From positions 1 to 39,188 of the forward strand of contig JAEEXZ010000015.1 in NCBI GenBank assembly GCA_016288055.1: 39,188 bases of DNA, written 5' to 3'. The translations under genes and the position numbers were made by a program. Below, in pieces: positions 15,175-23,490 of the stretch. The notes under the pieces are model-generated. The model did not search any database. It was given only the letters and a program-made list of their open reading frames with translations, and was not told where the DNA came from. Origin of the DNA: Bacteroidales bacterium (GTDB lineage: Bacteria; Bacteroidota; Bacteroidia; Bacteroidales; UBA932). Positions within the stretch are counted from its first letter, which is position 1, and the number at the start of each line of letters is the position of its first letter.

Positions 15175-17607
15175 ATGACTACCAATATCCAATTGCAGTA
15201 TATCACCCAGTGGGGAGAAACCATACAGCTGCGAGTGGGGAAACGCCGCATACCCATGGAATATTCCTTTGGCGGCCTCTGGCAGATCATGCTCACCGGC
15301 CGGGATATCCATGACGGAGATCCCTTCACCTTCGAGCTTGTCCGCGACGGAAAGGTTGTCAGGCGCGAATGGCGCGGGCACCATTATAAATCACCCTCTC
15401 CCGGCAAGAACATCATTGTCCGTTCCAGCTGGATGGACAGGCCTTCCAACTCGGCCTTTTACTCATCGGCCTTCTGCGACGTCATCTTCCGGCGTCCGGA
15501 CGGGGCGTCTTTCCGCCATCCTCAGCCGGAGGCGGGGGCGCGCGGCAACCTGAGCCTGCAGGTGGCCGTCCCCGAAGTCCGCAGCGGGGAGTCCGTGGCG
15601 CTGGTGGGCTGCGGGGATAAACTGGGAAACTGGGACCGCGTCCATCTGTTGCAGGACAATCTTTTTCCCTGGTGGTTCATCACCATGGATATCCGGGAAC
15701 CCATCGAATACAAACTCGTCATCGTAGATACGCACACCCTCGCCATCAAGCACTGGGAGGAAGGCCCCAACCATTTCTTCGCCGAGGTGCCTCCGAAGGA
15801 TACGCAGGTTGTCATCGCAGACCTGCACCCCCGGTTCGCCACGGAACCGTGGCGCGGCGCCGGCGTGGCGGTGCCGGTATTCTCCCTCCGTTCGGAAGAG
15901 AGCTTCGGCGTGGGAGAGTTCAACGACATCAAACTCCTGGTGGACTGGGCCGTCAAAACCGGCCAGAGCATCATCCAGCTGCTGCCCGTCAACGACACCA
16001 CCCTCACCCATACCTGGCAGGACTCATACCCCTACAACGCGGTGAGTTCCTTCGCCCTGCACCCGCAGTACCTGCATCTGCCGTCGGCCGGGGTGCCGGA
16101 AGATGCGGCCTACAAGGCCCGGAAAGCGGCCCTGGAGGAACTGCCCGCCCTGGACTACGAGGCGGTGAATGCAGCCAAGCGTTCCTTCCTGAAGCAGCTG
16201 TATCAAGGCCCCGTGGGAAAGAAGACCATGTCGTCGGCCCCTTACAAGGCCTTCGCGGAGGCCAATCATGAGTGGCTGCTCCCGTATGCGGTCTTCAGCG
16301 TGCTCCGGGATGTCAGCGGTACGCCCGATTTCAGCACCTGGGGCAAGTGGGCGGAATACAGCCCCGACAAAGCAGCTTCCTTTGCCGCCGAGAACCCGGA
16401 AAAGGTGGGCTATTACTGTTTTGTCCAGTACCTGCTGGATGCCCAGCTCAAGGAGGCGGTGCGCTATGCCCATGAGCACGGCGTCGCCCTCAAGGGAGAC
16501 CTTCCCATCGGCGTGTCCCGCACCAGCGTGGACACCTGGCAGCATCCGGAGCTGTTCCACATGGACAGCAGCGCCGGCGCCCCGCCGGACGCCTTCTCGG
16601 AGGACGGACAGAACTGGGGCTTCCCTACCTACAACTGGGAGGAGATGGCACGTGACAATTATGCCTGGTGGCGTGCCCGCATGGCAAAGATGGCCTGCTA
16701 CTTCGACGCTTTCCGCATCGACCATATCCTCGGGTTCTTCCGCATCTGGGAGATTCCGTCGGCCTGTAAAAGCGGTCTCATGGGCCACTTCAGCCCCGCT
16801 CTTCCCTATCCGGAAGAGGAGCTCCGCGCCATGGGTTTCACTCCCGGGGACGGCGAGGGGACAGACACGCTCTTCCTGGAAGATCCGCGCCGGAAAGGTT
16901 TCTGGCATCCGCGTATCTGCGGGGAGAAGACGCAGCGTTTCGCCGCGCTTCCGCTGGGCCTGAAGAAACGGTATCTGCGCCTTTCGGAGGATTTCTTCTG
17001 GCATCGGCACGAGGAATTCTGGAAGGAAAGCGCCCTTCGCAAGCTCCCGGCCCTGCTTCGCTCCACGGACATGCTTGCCTGCGGCGAGGACCTGGGCATG
17101 ATTCCCGCCTGCGTCCCTTCCGTCATGGAGCAGCTCAATATCCTGAGCCTGGAGATCCAGCGCATGCCCAAGGAAGCATTCGCCAGCTTCGGTCATCCGG
17201 AACGGTATGCCTACTGGAGCGTCTGCTCCACCGGCACGCACGACACTTCGCCGCTACGCGCATGGTGGGAGGAGGACCGCGCCCTTACCCAGCGCTATTA
17301 CAACGAAGTGCTGGGCTGCGAAGGGGACGCCCCCTATTTCTGTGAGCCTTCCCTGGCAGACCTGGTCATCGCCCAGCACATGCGTTCGCCCGCCATGCTC
17401 TCCATCCTGCCCCTGCAGGACTGGCTCGCCGTCGATGGCGACGTGCGCTATGCGGGCAACCCGGCCGACGAGCGCATCAACATCCCCGCAATCGTGCGCC
17501 ACTACTGGCGGTACCGCATGCACTGCACGCTGGAGAGCCTGGTGGCCGATGACAAACTGAACGCCCACCTGCGCTCGCTGGTGGAGGCGTCATCCCGTAA
17601 TCATTGA
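15175..17607 (+). CDS. malQ: 4-alpha-glucanotransferase (amylomaltase), GH77 with N-terminal CBM20-type domains
   Basis: The enzyme transfers alpha-1,4-glucan chains between maltodextrins and frees glucose. The 810-residue protein carries two starch-binding-like beta domains: about residues 1-115 (LQYITQWGETIQLRVG, GLWQIMLTG) and 120-215 (GESVALVGCGDKLGNWD, the CBM20 pattern). The GH77 barrel follows. Catalytic residues are Asp516 (nucleophile, FRIDH), Glu638 (acid/base, CGEDLG) and Asp690 (GTHDTS). The two N-terminal domains and the extra length recall the plant DPE2 type, common in Bacteroidota and active on longer or branched glucans. It has its own promoter, divergent from the SGNH gene, and is followed six bases later by the SUI1-type gene. 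Confidence 0.94.
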   Translation: MTTNIQLQYITQWGETIQLRVGKRRIPMEYSFGGLWQIMLTGRDIHDGDPFTFELVRDGKVVRREWRGHHYKSPSPGKNIIVRSSWMDRPSNSAFYSSAFCDVIFRRPDGASFRHPQPEAGARGNLSLQVAVPEVRSGESVALVGCGDKLGNWDRVHLLQDNLFPWWFITMDIREPIEYKLVIVDTHTLAIKHWEEGPNHFFAEVPPKDTQVVIADLHPRFATEPWRGAGVAVPVFSLRSEESFGVGEFNDIKLLVDWAVKTGQSIIQLLPVNDTTLTHTWQDSYPYNAVSSFALHPQYLHLPSAGVPEDAAYKARKAALEELPALDYEAVNAAKRSFLKQLYQGPVGKKTMSSAPYKAFAEANHEWLLPYAVFSVLRDVSGTPDFSTWGKWAEYSPDKAASFAAENPEKVGYYCFVQYLLDAQLKEAVRYAHEHGVALKGDLPIGVSRTSVDTWQHPELFHMDSSAGAPPDAFSEDGQNWGFPTYNWEEMARDNYAWWRARMAKMACYFDAFRIDHILGFFRIWEIPSACKSGLMGHFSPALPYPEEELRAMGFTPGDGEGTDTLFLEDPRRKGFWHPRICGEKTQRFAALPLGLKKRYLRLSEDFFWHRHEEFWKESALRKLPALLRSTDMLACGEDLGMIPACVPSVMEQLNILSLEIQRMPKEAFASFGHPERYAYWSVCSTGTHDTSPLRAWWEEDRALTQRYYNEVLGCEGDAPYFCEPSLADLVIAQHMRSPAMLSILPLQDWLAVDGDVRYAGNPADERINIPAIVRHYWRYRMHCTLESLVADDKLNAHLRSLVEASSRNH

Positions 17608-17613
17608 TCCCTT

Positions 17614-17955
17614 ATGGAAAACGACTGGAAAGCAAGACTTGGCGTGGTTTACTCCACCAACCCCGACTTTGAATACAAAACCGAATCTTCCCTCGAGGCA
17701 GAGACGCTTCCTCCCGGGAAACAGCGCCTTATCGTGGGCATCGACCGGCGCAACCGCGGCGGCAAGCAGGTGACGCTCGTCACCGGATTCGTGGGTGGGG
17801 CCGATGACCTGAAGGAACTCTCCCGCGTCCTTAAAACCAAACTGGGCGTGGGCGGAAGCGCGAAAGACGGGGAAATCACCATTCAGGGGGATTTCAGGGA
17901 TAAAGTGGTATCTATTTTGCAGCAACTCGGCTACAACGCCAAAAGAGGAAATTAA
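17614..17955 (+). CDS. SUI1/eIF1-type translation factor (YciH family)
   Basis: This is a 113-residue protein. The C-terminal 80 residues form the SUI1 domain, with RLIVGIDRRNRGGKQVTLVTGF, the loop GGADDLKELSRVLKTKLGVGGSAKDGEITIQGD and the final helix DKVVSILQQLGY. In eukaryotes eIF1 checks start-codon choice; bacterial YciH-type proteins bind the 30S subunit and affect initiation fidelity, with a role that is less clear. The N-terminal 30 residues are polar and probably flexible. It sits six bases after malQ and shares one base with the next start (TAATG), so it is probably in the same transcript. Confidence 0.92.
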   Translation: MENDWKARLGVVYSTNPDFEYKTESSLEAETLPPGKQRLIVGIDRRNRGGKQVTLVTGFVGGADDLKELSRVLKTKLGVGGSAKDGEITIQGDFRDKVVSILQQLGYNAKRGN

Positions 17956-18662
17956 TGTTGTTGGAAGGGCCTTTCACAAGCGGGCGTTTACTGCTTGAAA
18001 ATACACCGTCGGACCATGCTCCCATCCTTGCGGAGAGCTATCCTTTTCTGTTTACCGTCCTGGCGGTGCTCTTCGTGCTGGCTTCCATCCTCTTCCTCCC
18101 GCGCTTCCTGAGCCTGGCCCCCCTGCTGTTCGACAGCCTCTTCCGTGCGCGGGGCAGCGTCTCCCTGGAAAACAGCGTCCGTTACAGCAACGACCGTCGC
18201 CTGCTGGCCACCGTGTGCCTGCTGCCGGCTTCGCTCATGGTCTATCGCTACCAGCTGTGGGATGCGGCCTTCCTGCACGAGATGTCCGACGGGTGGCATC
18301 TGCTGTGTGTCATTGGCGTGTTTACGCTGTTCTTTCTGCTCCGCCTTGCGATGTATGCGCTGTTCAAGCCGCGCCGGAAGGTGGACTTTTACCGCCTTGC
18401 CCGACGCACCGGATACACCTATTTCATCCTGCTTGTTTTAATTGCGCTCGTCACCGTCGGCGTGTTAGCACTATTCGGGTGTAATGACTTGACGGTCAAG
18501 AAGGTGCTTATTCTTGAATCGGGCTTTATCTATGCGGTGTTTTTCGCCCGCCGTGCGCAAATTTTAGCATTATCTTGCAATCCTTTCCGAACTTTTTTGT
18601 ATCTTTGCGCGCTCGAAATACTGCCTGTTGGGGCGCTTGTTGTTTCGGCAATCGTACTGTAG
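17955..18662 (+). CDS. DUF4271 membrane protein
   Basis: This is a 235-residue integral membrane protein with about six to seven helices, for example FLFTVLAVLFVLASILFLPRFL near the N-terminus, LLCVIGVFTLFFLLRLAMYALF in the middle and a hydrophobic end (ILPVGALVVSAIVL). The cytosolic loops are rich in Arg. DUF4271 proteins are confined to Bacteroidota and usually stand directly upstream of hemD, as here; no activity is established. The ATG shares one base with the stop of the SUI1 gene. A promoter for hemD lies inside its last codons. Confidence 0.85.
   Translation: MLLEGPFTSGRLLLENTPSDHAPILAESYPFLFTVLAVLFVLASILFLPRFLSLAPLLFDSLFRARGSVSLENSVRYSNDRRLLATVCLLPASLMVYRYQLWDAAFLHEMSDGWHLLCVIGVFTLFFLLRLAMYALFKPRRKVDFYRLARRTGYTYFILLVLIALVTVGVLALFGCNDLTVKKVLILESGFIYAVFFARRAQILALSCNPFRTFLYLCALEILPVGALVVSAIVL
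18600..18607 (+). promoter_or_regulatory. -7 element for hemD inside DUF4271
   Basis: TATCTTTG is an exact TAnnTTTG match. A TTG that could be the -33 element lies at 18575-18577. The leader to the hemD ATG is about 70 bases. Confidence 0.6.
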
Positions 18663-18681
18663 AGAGAAGAAGTTTGTAAAA

Positions 18682-19422
18682 ATGAGCATCCAAAAGATCT
18701 TGGTTTCCCAGAGCGCTCCGCGCGTTCTTACACAATATCAGACTGTTACGGAGAAGTTCGGTGCCCAGTTTCAGTTCACTCCTTTTTTCCGGATTGAACC
18801 CCTGACTTCCCGCGAGTTCCGTGCACAGCGCATCAATTTCCTGGAGTACACGGCCATCGTTTTCTCCTCCCGTCACGTCATCGACGCCTTTTTCTCCCTG
18901 GCGGAGGAACTTCGCGTCAAGATTCCCGAAACCATGAAGTACTTCTGCACCACGGAGGTCGTGGCCATGTATCTGCAGAAGCACATCGTTTACCGCAAGC
19001 GCAAGATTTTCTTCGGCAACGGCACCCCCGAAAGCGTGGTGGACCTCATCGGCCCCAAGCACAAAGGGGAGAAGTTCCTCATTACCATGACCGAGGGTTC
19101 CTCCGTGGATGCCCTGGCCAAGCTTTTCGAGGAGCGCAAACTCGAGTACTCCACCGGTGTATTCGTCAAGCCCGTGAGCAACGACCTCTCCGAGCTCCAG
19201 CCCAAGGACTATGACATGATTGTCTTCTATAATCCCGCTGACGTGAAGTCCCTTCAGGAGAACTTCCCTGGCTTCGAGCAGGGGGATATCAAGATGGTTT
19301 CCTACGGCCGTTCCATCGTGAAGGCCATGGAGGAAGCCGGTCTGCGCATTGATGTCAAGGCCCCCTCTCCCGAGGCTCCGTCCGTGGCACGCGCTATCGA
19401 GCTGTATCTGGAAAGCCTGTAA
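18682..19422 (+). CDS. hemD: Uroporphyrinogen-III synthase
   Basis: The enzyme closes and rearranges hydroxymethylbilane to uroporphyrinogen III in tetrapyrrole synthesis. The 246-residue protein shows the weakly conserved family pattern of two similar domains: an N-terminal segment with ILVSQSAPR and INFLEYTAIVFSSRHVIDAFF, and a second with FLITMTEGSSVDALAKLFEER, YDMIVFYNPADVKSLQENFP and the C-terminal SYGRSIVKAMEEAGLRIDVKAPSPEAPSVARAI, which matches the conserved Ser/Gly loop of HemD. The ATG at 18682 is preferred over one 18 codons upstream in the DUF4271 end. The neighbours DUF4271, rnpA and yidD match the conserved Bacteroidota order. Confidence 0.9.
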   Translation: MSIQKILVSQSAPRVLTQYQTVTEKFGAQFQFTPFFRIEPLTSREFRAQRINFLEYTAIVFSSRHVIDAFFSLAEELRVKIPETMKYFCTTEVVAMYLQKHIVYRKRKIFFGNGTPESVVDLIGPKHKGEKFLITMTEGSSVDALAKLFEERKLEYSTGVFVKPVSNDLSELQPKDYDMIVFYNPADVKSLQENFPGFEQGDIKMVSYGRSIVKAMEEAGLRIDVKAPSPEAPSVARAIELYLESL

Positions 19423-19426
19423 CTGC

Positions 19427-19789
19427 ATGGCCGATGAAACCCTCTCCAAAAGCGAACGCCTCTGCGGTGCAACTGCCGTCGCAGAAGTATTCGAACATGG
19501 CAAGGGCGTAACGGCAGGCTGTCTCCGCTGCAAATATCTGGTGCACGAGGGCTCCGAAGAGCCTTCCCGCATCGTCGTATCCGTCCCCAAACGCAACTTC
19601 AAGCGCGCCGTCAGGCGCAACCTTCTCAAACGCCGCATCCGCGAAAGCTACCGCCGGCAGAAATCCCTGCTGGGTCCCGGTGTGGACGTCCTGTTCATCT
19701 ATACCTTGAAGGAGGTTCTCCCCTACGAGGCTATCTATGCAGACATGACCGCCGTCCTTAATGCCATTGCCCATGCATCCTGCAGTTAA
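19427..19789 (+). CDS. rnpA: Ribonuclease P protein component
   Basis: RnpA assists the catalytic RNA of RNase P in cutting 5' leaders from pre-tRNA. The 120-residue protein has the family signature [16 protein letters not shown] (the RNR motif that binds RNA) after [13 protein letters not shown], and an early LSKSERLCG segment. The ATG at 19427 lies four bases after the hemD stop and gives the normal length; upstream in-frame codons overlap hemD and look unlike RnpA. Its 3' end overlaps yidD. Confidence 0.94.
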   Translation: MADETLSKSERLCGATAVAEVFEHGKGVTAGCLRCKYLVHEGSEEPSRIVVSVPKRNFKRAVRRNLLKRRIRESYRRQKSLLGPGVDVLFIYTLKEVLPYEAIYADMTAVLNAIAHASCS

Positions 19790-20006
19790 GAAGGTGCTCA
19801 TCGCCCCGGCCGTTCTGCTGATCAAGTTCTATCAGCTGTGCATCAGCCCGCTGAAGCCGCCGTCCTGCCGGTTTACCCCCACATGCTCCCAGTATGCCCT
19901 GGAGGCGTTCCGCAAATACGGCCCCTTCAAGGGACTGTATCTGAGTGTAAGACGTATTCTCCGCTGTCACCCCTGGGGTGGAAGCGGCTATGATCCGGTA
20001 CCTTAG
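19773..20006 (+). CDS. yidD: Membrane protein insertion efficiency factor YidD
   Basis: YidD is a small inner-membrane-associated protein that helps YidC-dependent insertion. The 77-residue protein has an amphipathic N-terminus ([23 protein letters not shown]), the conserved [23 protein letters not shown] with two Cys, and the end [18 protein letters not shown], all typical. An ATG four codons upstream (19761) is possible; 19773 gives the usual length. Either way the gene starts within the last codons of rnpA in another frame, the classical rnpA-yidD overlap. Confidence 0.94.
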   Translation: MHPAVKKVLIAPAVLLIKFYQLCISPLKPPSCRFTPTCSQYALEAFRKYGPFKGLYLSVRRILRCHPWGGSGYDPVP

Positions 20007-20104
20007 AGGGGGGCTCCGCCCCCCTATTATCCCCCTGCGGCCTTTTCACCCTCTACGATTTTTCTGCGAAAAATCCCGGGCCCGGCCGGCGACCTGATGG
20101 TCGC
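20007..20104. repeat. Cluster of three perfect hairpins between yidD and the ubiE-like gene
   Basis: Three short perfect stems follow each other: AGGGGGGC-TCC-GCCCCCCT (20007-20025), GATTTTTC-TGC-GAAAAATC (20057-20075) and GCGACC-TGAT-GGTCGC (20089-20104). A CCCGGGCCCGGCCGG run lies between the last two. The first may act as a terminator for the hemD-rnpA-yidD transcript, but no T-run follows it directly. The set looks like a repeat mosaic, not one terminator. Confidence 0.75.
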
Positions 20105-20128
20105 TTTAAGTCACTTCGAATCAAGCAC

Positions 20129-20827
20129 ATGCCTAAAAAAGAGAAAATTCAGGAAATGTTCGACGGGATTGCTCCGTCTTACGACAAGTTGAACCACGTG
20201 ATGTCCCTGAACGTGGACAGGCTCTGGCGCAAGTATGCGCTCCGGGAGATTGTGGACGGCACGCCCCAGCAAATCCTGGATGTAGCCTGCGGCACCGGCG
20301 ACAGCACCATCTCCATCGCCGCCGCCGCGAACCCCGGCTCGCGGGTAATCGGGGCCGATATCTCCGAGGGCATGATGGCCCTCGTAATGGAAAAAGCCGC
20401 GCATGAGGGAGTACACGACCGTATTCGCCTGCAGGTGGCCGACGGCGAAAACCTTCCCTACGAAGAAGGATCCTTCCACCGGGTAACCTGCGCCTTCGGT
20501 ATCCGGAACTTCGAGCACAAGGACAGGGGACTCAGCGAATTCTACCGTGTATTGAAGCCGCGTGGAAAGGCTGTCATCCTGGAACTGTCCGTTCCCCGGA
20601 ACAAGACGGTCCGGTGGTTCTATGACCTGTATTTCATGCATGTCCTGCCTTGGATCGGGGGACTTGTTTCCGGCAACAAGGCGGCTTACCAGTATCTCCC
20701 CGCCTCCGTGCACGCCTTTCCGCCCCCGCAGGTGTTCTGCGCCATGATGGCAGCCGCCGGCTTCACCCATGTCCGCTGCAAAAGCTTTACCCTCGGCCTC
20801 TGCCGCATGTATGTCGGAGAAAAATAG
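20129..20827 (+). CDS. menG: UbiE/MenG-type quinone methyltransferase
   Basis: This is a 232-residue SAM-dependent C-methyltransferase. The N-terminus KIQEMFDGIAPSYDKLNHVMSLNVDRLWRK is the UbiE/COQ5 signature. SAM motif I is LDVACGTGDS, followed by VIGADISEGMM, the VADGENLPYEEGSF segment and the second signature NFEHKDRGLSEFYRVLKPRG. In Bacteroidota, which use menaquinone, this enzyme methylates demethylmenaquinone in the last step of synthesis; the symbol menG (also called ubiE) reflects that inference. The start is the first ATG after the hairpin cluster. The next gene begins 29 bases later behind its own promoter. Confidence 0.92.
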   Translation: MPKKEKIQEMFDGIAPSYDKLNHVMSLNVDRLWRKYALREIVDGTPQQILDVACGTGDSTISIAAAANPGSRVIGADISEGMMALVMEKAAHEGVHDRIRLQVADGENLPYEEGSFHRVTCAFGIRNFEHKDRGLSEFYRVLKPRGKAVILELSVPRNKTVRWFYDLYFMHVLPWIGGLVSGNKAAYQYLPASVHAFPPPQVFCAMMAAAGFTHVRCKSFTLGLCRMYVGEK

Positions 20828-20845
20828 TACCTTTGTATGGTACTA
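20825..20845 (+). promoter_or_regulatory. -7 element embedded in an inverted repeat before the GNAT gene
   Basis: TACCTTTG (20828-20835) matches TAnnTTTG. It lies inside the inverted repeat TAGTACC-N7-GGTACTA (20825-20831 and 20839-20845). A dimeric repressor bound here would block the promoter; the repeat also overlaps the stop codon of the upstream gene (TAG at 20825-20827). Confidence 0.55.
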
Positions 20846-20856
20846 AACAAAACGTA

Positions 20857-21981
20857 ATGCTAGACCTGACCATTGTTCCCGTAAAAGGGAAGCGCATGCT
20901 GCGGCAGTTTATCCAGTTTCCGCTGGACCTTTATAAAGATTGTGACAAGTGGGTGCCCGCCTTCGAGGATGACGAATACAAGTCCCTGGGCCCCGATAAC
21001 CCTTCCCTCGCGTTCTGCGAAAGGGAACTCTACCTTGCCCTGCGCGGAGAAAAGGTCGTAGGCAGGGTGGCCGCCATCATCAACCACAACGCCAACAAAA
21101 AGTGGGGAGAAGAGGTGGTGCGCTTCGGCTGGATAGACTTCATCGAAGACTTCGACGTGGCCAAAGCCCTTGTGGACCAGGTGGCCGGTTGGGGCAAGGC
21201 CCGCGGCTGCACCAGGATCAAAGGCCCCCTGGGCTTCACCGACATGGACCGCGAAGGCCTGCTGGTGGAGGGCTTCGAAAACGAAAGCCCGTTTACGGTT
21301 ATCTACAACTATCCCTACTACGGCGAGTATCTGGAGCGCCTGGGCTTCACCAAGGACGCCGACTGGACCCAGCGTTTCATTGATTTTTCCGGCCCCCTTC
21401 CGGCCATGTTCCAGTATGCCTCCCTGGTGGAGAAACGCTATGGCCTTCGCATCTACAGGGCCGACAGCCTGCGGAAGATGTCCCGCCGCGGCCGGGAGAT
21501 GTTCCATGTTCTGAACGACGCCTTCGCCGGCCTGTACGAGTACAGCCAGCTTTCCGAAGAGCAGATTGACGGCTACGTGAAGCAGTACGTCCCCGTGCTG
21601 CACAAGGACATGGTGGCCCTGGTGGTGAACGAGGAGGACAAGCTGGTCGCGTTCACCGTGACCATGCCCCATATCAGCGCCGGCGTACGCAAGGCCAAGG
21701 GACGTATCTTCCCCTTCGGCTGGCTGCACATCCTGCCCTGGCTCAACCCCCGGAAGAACCACATGGCGGAGGGCCTTCTCATCGGCGTCCTTCCCGAGTA
21801 TCAGGCCAAGGGGGCGGCCCTGCTGATGTTCAAATACCTGCACGAGAACTTTATCCGTCTGGGAATCAAGCGCATGCTGCTGAATCCCCAGCTGGAAGAC
21901 AACCATAAGGTACAGACGCTCTTCGGAGACTATAATCCGCAGCCTTACCAGCGTCGGCGTTCCTATGCAAAAGAAATCTAA
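20857..21981 (+). CDS. GNAT-fold acyltransferase-like protein, possible ceramide-synthase-type N-acyltransferase
   Basis: This is a 374-residue protein. The N-terminus FIQFPLDLYKDCDKWVPAFEDDEYKSL and the segment RGEKVVGRVAAIINHNANKKW are marks of a large family usually annotated only as N-acetyltransferase. The C-terminal part has a GNAT motif A-like turn, IGVLPEYQAKGAALL (residues 309-323). The bacterial ceramide synthase described in Caulobacter is also a GNAT-type protein of this size and works with a dedicated ACP and acyl-ACP synthetase. Here a ligase and an ACP follow directly (12-base gap, then a four-base overlap), so N-acylation with an ACP-bound fatty acid is a fair inference; acetylation of something else remains possible. 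The ATG at 20857 follows a promoter; longer forms run into the methyltransferase gene. Confidence 0.8.
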   Translation: MLDLTIVPVKGKRMLRQFIQFPLDLYKDCDKWVPAFEDDEYKSLGPDNPSLAFCERELYLALRGEKVVGRVAAIINHNANKKWGEEVVRFGWIDFIEDFDVAKALVDQVAGWGKARGCTRIKGPLGFTDMDREGLLVEGFENESPFTVIYNYPYYGEYLERLGFTKDADWTQRFIDFSGPLPAMFQYASLVEKRYGLRIYRADSLRKMSRRGREMFHVLNDAFAGLYEYSQLSEEQIDGYVKQYVPVLHKDMVALVVNEEDKLVAFTVTMPHISAGVRKAKGRIFPFGWLHILPWLNPRKNHMAEGLLIGVLPEYQAKGAALLMFKYLHENFIRLGIKRMLLNPQLEDNHKVQTLFGDYNPQPYQRRRSYAKEI

Positions 21982-21993
21982 ACCCCTGTAATA

Positions 21994-23490
21994 ATGACGA
22001 ATCAAGAGTATTTTTTCAACATGCTCCCCAAGGAGGAATTCGAAAGGATTCCTTACCTTCCTACGATGGGCGCATTTGTAGAGTGGTTTACAAAGGAGTA
22101 CGCCACCATGCCGGCCTTGTCCGACACGGTGAATACCCTCACTTATAAAGAGCTGGGCCAGCGTGTAGCCCGCCGCCGCGCCTTCATCGAGGGCCTGGGC
22201 CTTCCCAAGGGTGCGCATATCGCCATCTTCGACCGCAACAGCCAGGATGCCATCGAGCTGTTCCTGGCCATTACCAGCGCGGGTTACGTGGCCATGAATT
22301 TCCCCTCGGCCCTTCCCGAGATGGCCGTCGTGGGCTCCTGCATGAAGTTTGACATATCGGCCCTCTTCGTGCGCGAAGAGTTCATGCCTCTCACCGCCAA
22401 GCTGCAGGGCGTGAAGGTCCTTCCCGCCGCCAGTATTGCCGATACGGAGGCTCCCGTGGCCGATATCGACCCGGACAGCACCGCCGCCATCTTCTTCACC
22501 GGCGGCACCACAGGCCAGCCCAAGGGCGCCGTCCTGAGCCACCGCGCCCTGATGCGGGGCAACTACAACGCCATCTTCAAGCCCGGAAAGGTCATCGGCG
22601 TGCACCGCTATATCGCCCTGCTGCCCCTGAGCCATGTGTTCGGCCTCATCGCCGGCACCATGGGCTGCTTCTATACCGGTAACCTCATTTACACCTGCGA
22701 GGATATGAAGGCCACCATCGGCAAGCTTCCCGCCCTCAAGCCCACCATCCTGGTGATTGTTCCGGGCATCTGCGACATCCTCAGCGGGCTTGTCAAGATG
22801 TACGGCCCCCAGTTCCTGGGAGGCGAGCTCCGCATGATCATCTCCGGCGCCGCCAATGTCCCGCCCCGCCTGGTGGACATCTTCACCAAGCTGGGTGTCG
22901 AGTTCTGCTTCGGCTACGGCCTCACGGAGACGGCCAACCTTACCAGCGCCAACGCCAACGCCGTTGAGAAGCCTACTTCCATCGGCCGCATCTATCCCGG
23001 TCAGGAGACGAAGGTGGTGGACGGCGAGCTGTGGGTGAAAGGAGACAATGTCTTCTCCGGCTACTACAAGGATCCCGAGAAGACGGCCGAGGCTCTCACC
23101 CCCGACGGCTGGCTGCGCACCGGAGACCTGGTGCACTTTGACGAGGAAGGTTTCCTCTACATCACCGGCCGCATCAAGAACCTCATCATCCTCTCCAACG
23201 GAGAGAACGTGAGCCCCGAATCCCTGGAAGAGCCCTTCTATGCCGATCCTTGCGTGCGCGACGCCATGGTGAAGGAGGACGAGCTCAACGGCAGCCCCGT
23301 AATTGCCGTGGAAATCCTGCCCCTGATGCCGGCCTTCGACGGCAAGCCCTGGGAGGAGGTTGAGGCTTATATGAACGAGCTGGTAAGGAAGATCAATGCA
23401 ACCCTTCCCAGCACCCATCAGATTAGAAAAGTAACCGTGCGCACGGAAGATTTCAAGCGCACCGGAAGTATGAAAGTAGCACGTGTATGA
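21994..23490 (+). CDS. Adenylate-forming acyl ligase (acyl-ACP/CoA synthetase type)
   Basis: This is a 498-residue ANL-superfamily enzyme. It would activate a carboxylic acid, probably a fatty acid, as an adenylate and pass it to a thiol. Motifs in order: the P-loop FFTGGTTGQPKG (residues 167-178), LLPLSHVFG (209-217), GYGLTE (308-312 region), WLRTGD (373-378), GFLYITGRIKNLI (386-398) and the C-terminal catalytic Lys494 in RTGSMKVAR. The length is near that of long-chain acyl-ACP or acyl-CoA synthetases. An ACP gene overlaps its stop by four bases, so the ACP is the likely acceptor. It follows the GNAT-fold gene by 12 bases. The acyl chain cannot be predicted. Confidence 0.88.
   Translation: MTNQEYFFNMLPKEEFERIPYLPTMGAFVEWFTKEYATMPALSDTVNTLTYKELGQRVARRRAFIEGLGLPKGAHIAIFDRNSQDAIELFLAITSAGYVAMNFPSALPEMAVVGSCMKFDISALFVREEFMPLTAKLQGVKVLPAASIADTEAPVADIDPDSTAAIFFTGGTTGQPKGAVLSHRALMRGNYNAIFKPGKVIGVHRYIALLPLSHVFGLIAGTMGCFYTGNLIYTCEDMKATIGKLPALKPTILVIVPGICDILSGLVKMYGPQFLGGELRMIISGAANVPPRLVDIFTKLGVEFCFGYGLTETANLTSANANAVEKPTSIGRIYPGQETKVVDGELWVKGDNVFSGYYKDPEKTAEALTPDGWLRTGDLVHFDEEGFLYITGRIKNLIILSNGENVSPESLEEPFYADPCVRDAMVKEDELNGSPVIAVEILPLMPAFDGKPWEEVEAYMNELVRKINATLPSTHQIRKVTVRTEDFKRTGSMKVARV

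Noticed and set aside
15112..15384. Longer N-terminus of the SGNH hydrolase
   Set aside because: It would run through the divergent promoter and part of malQ and hide the signal peptide that starts at 15111.
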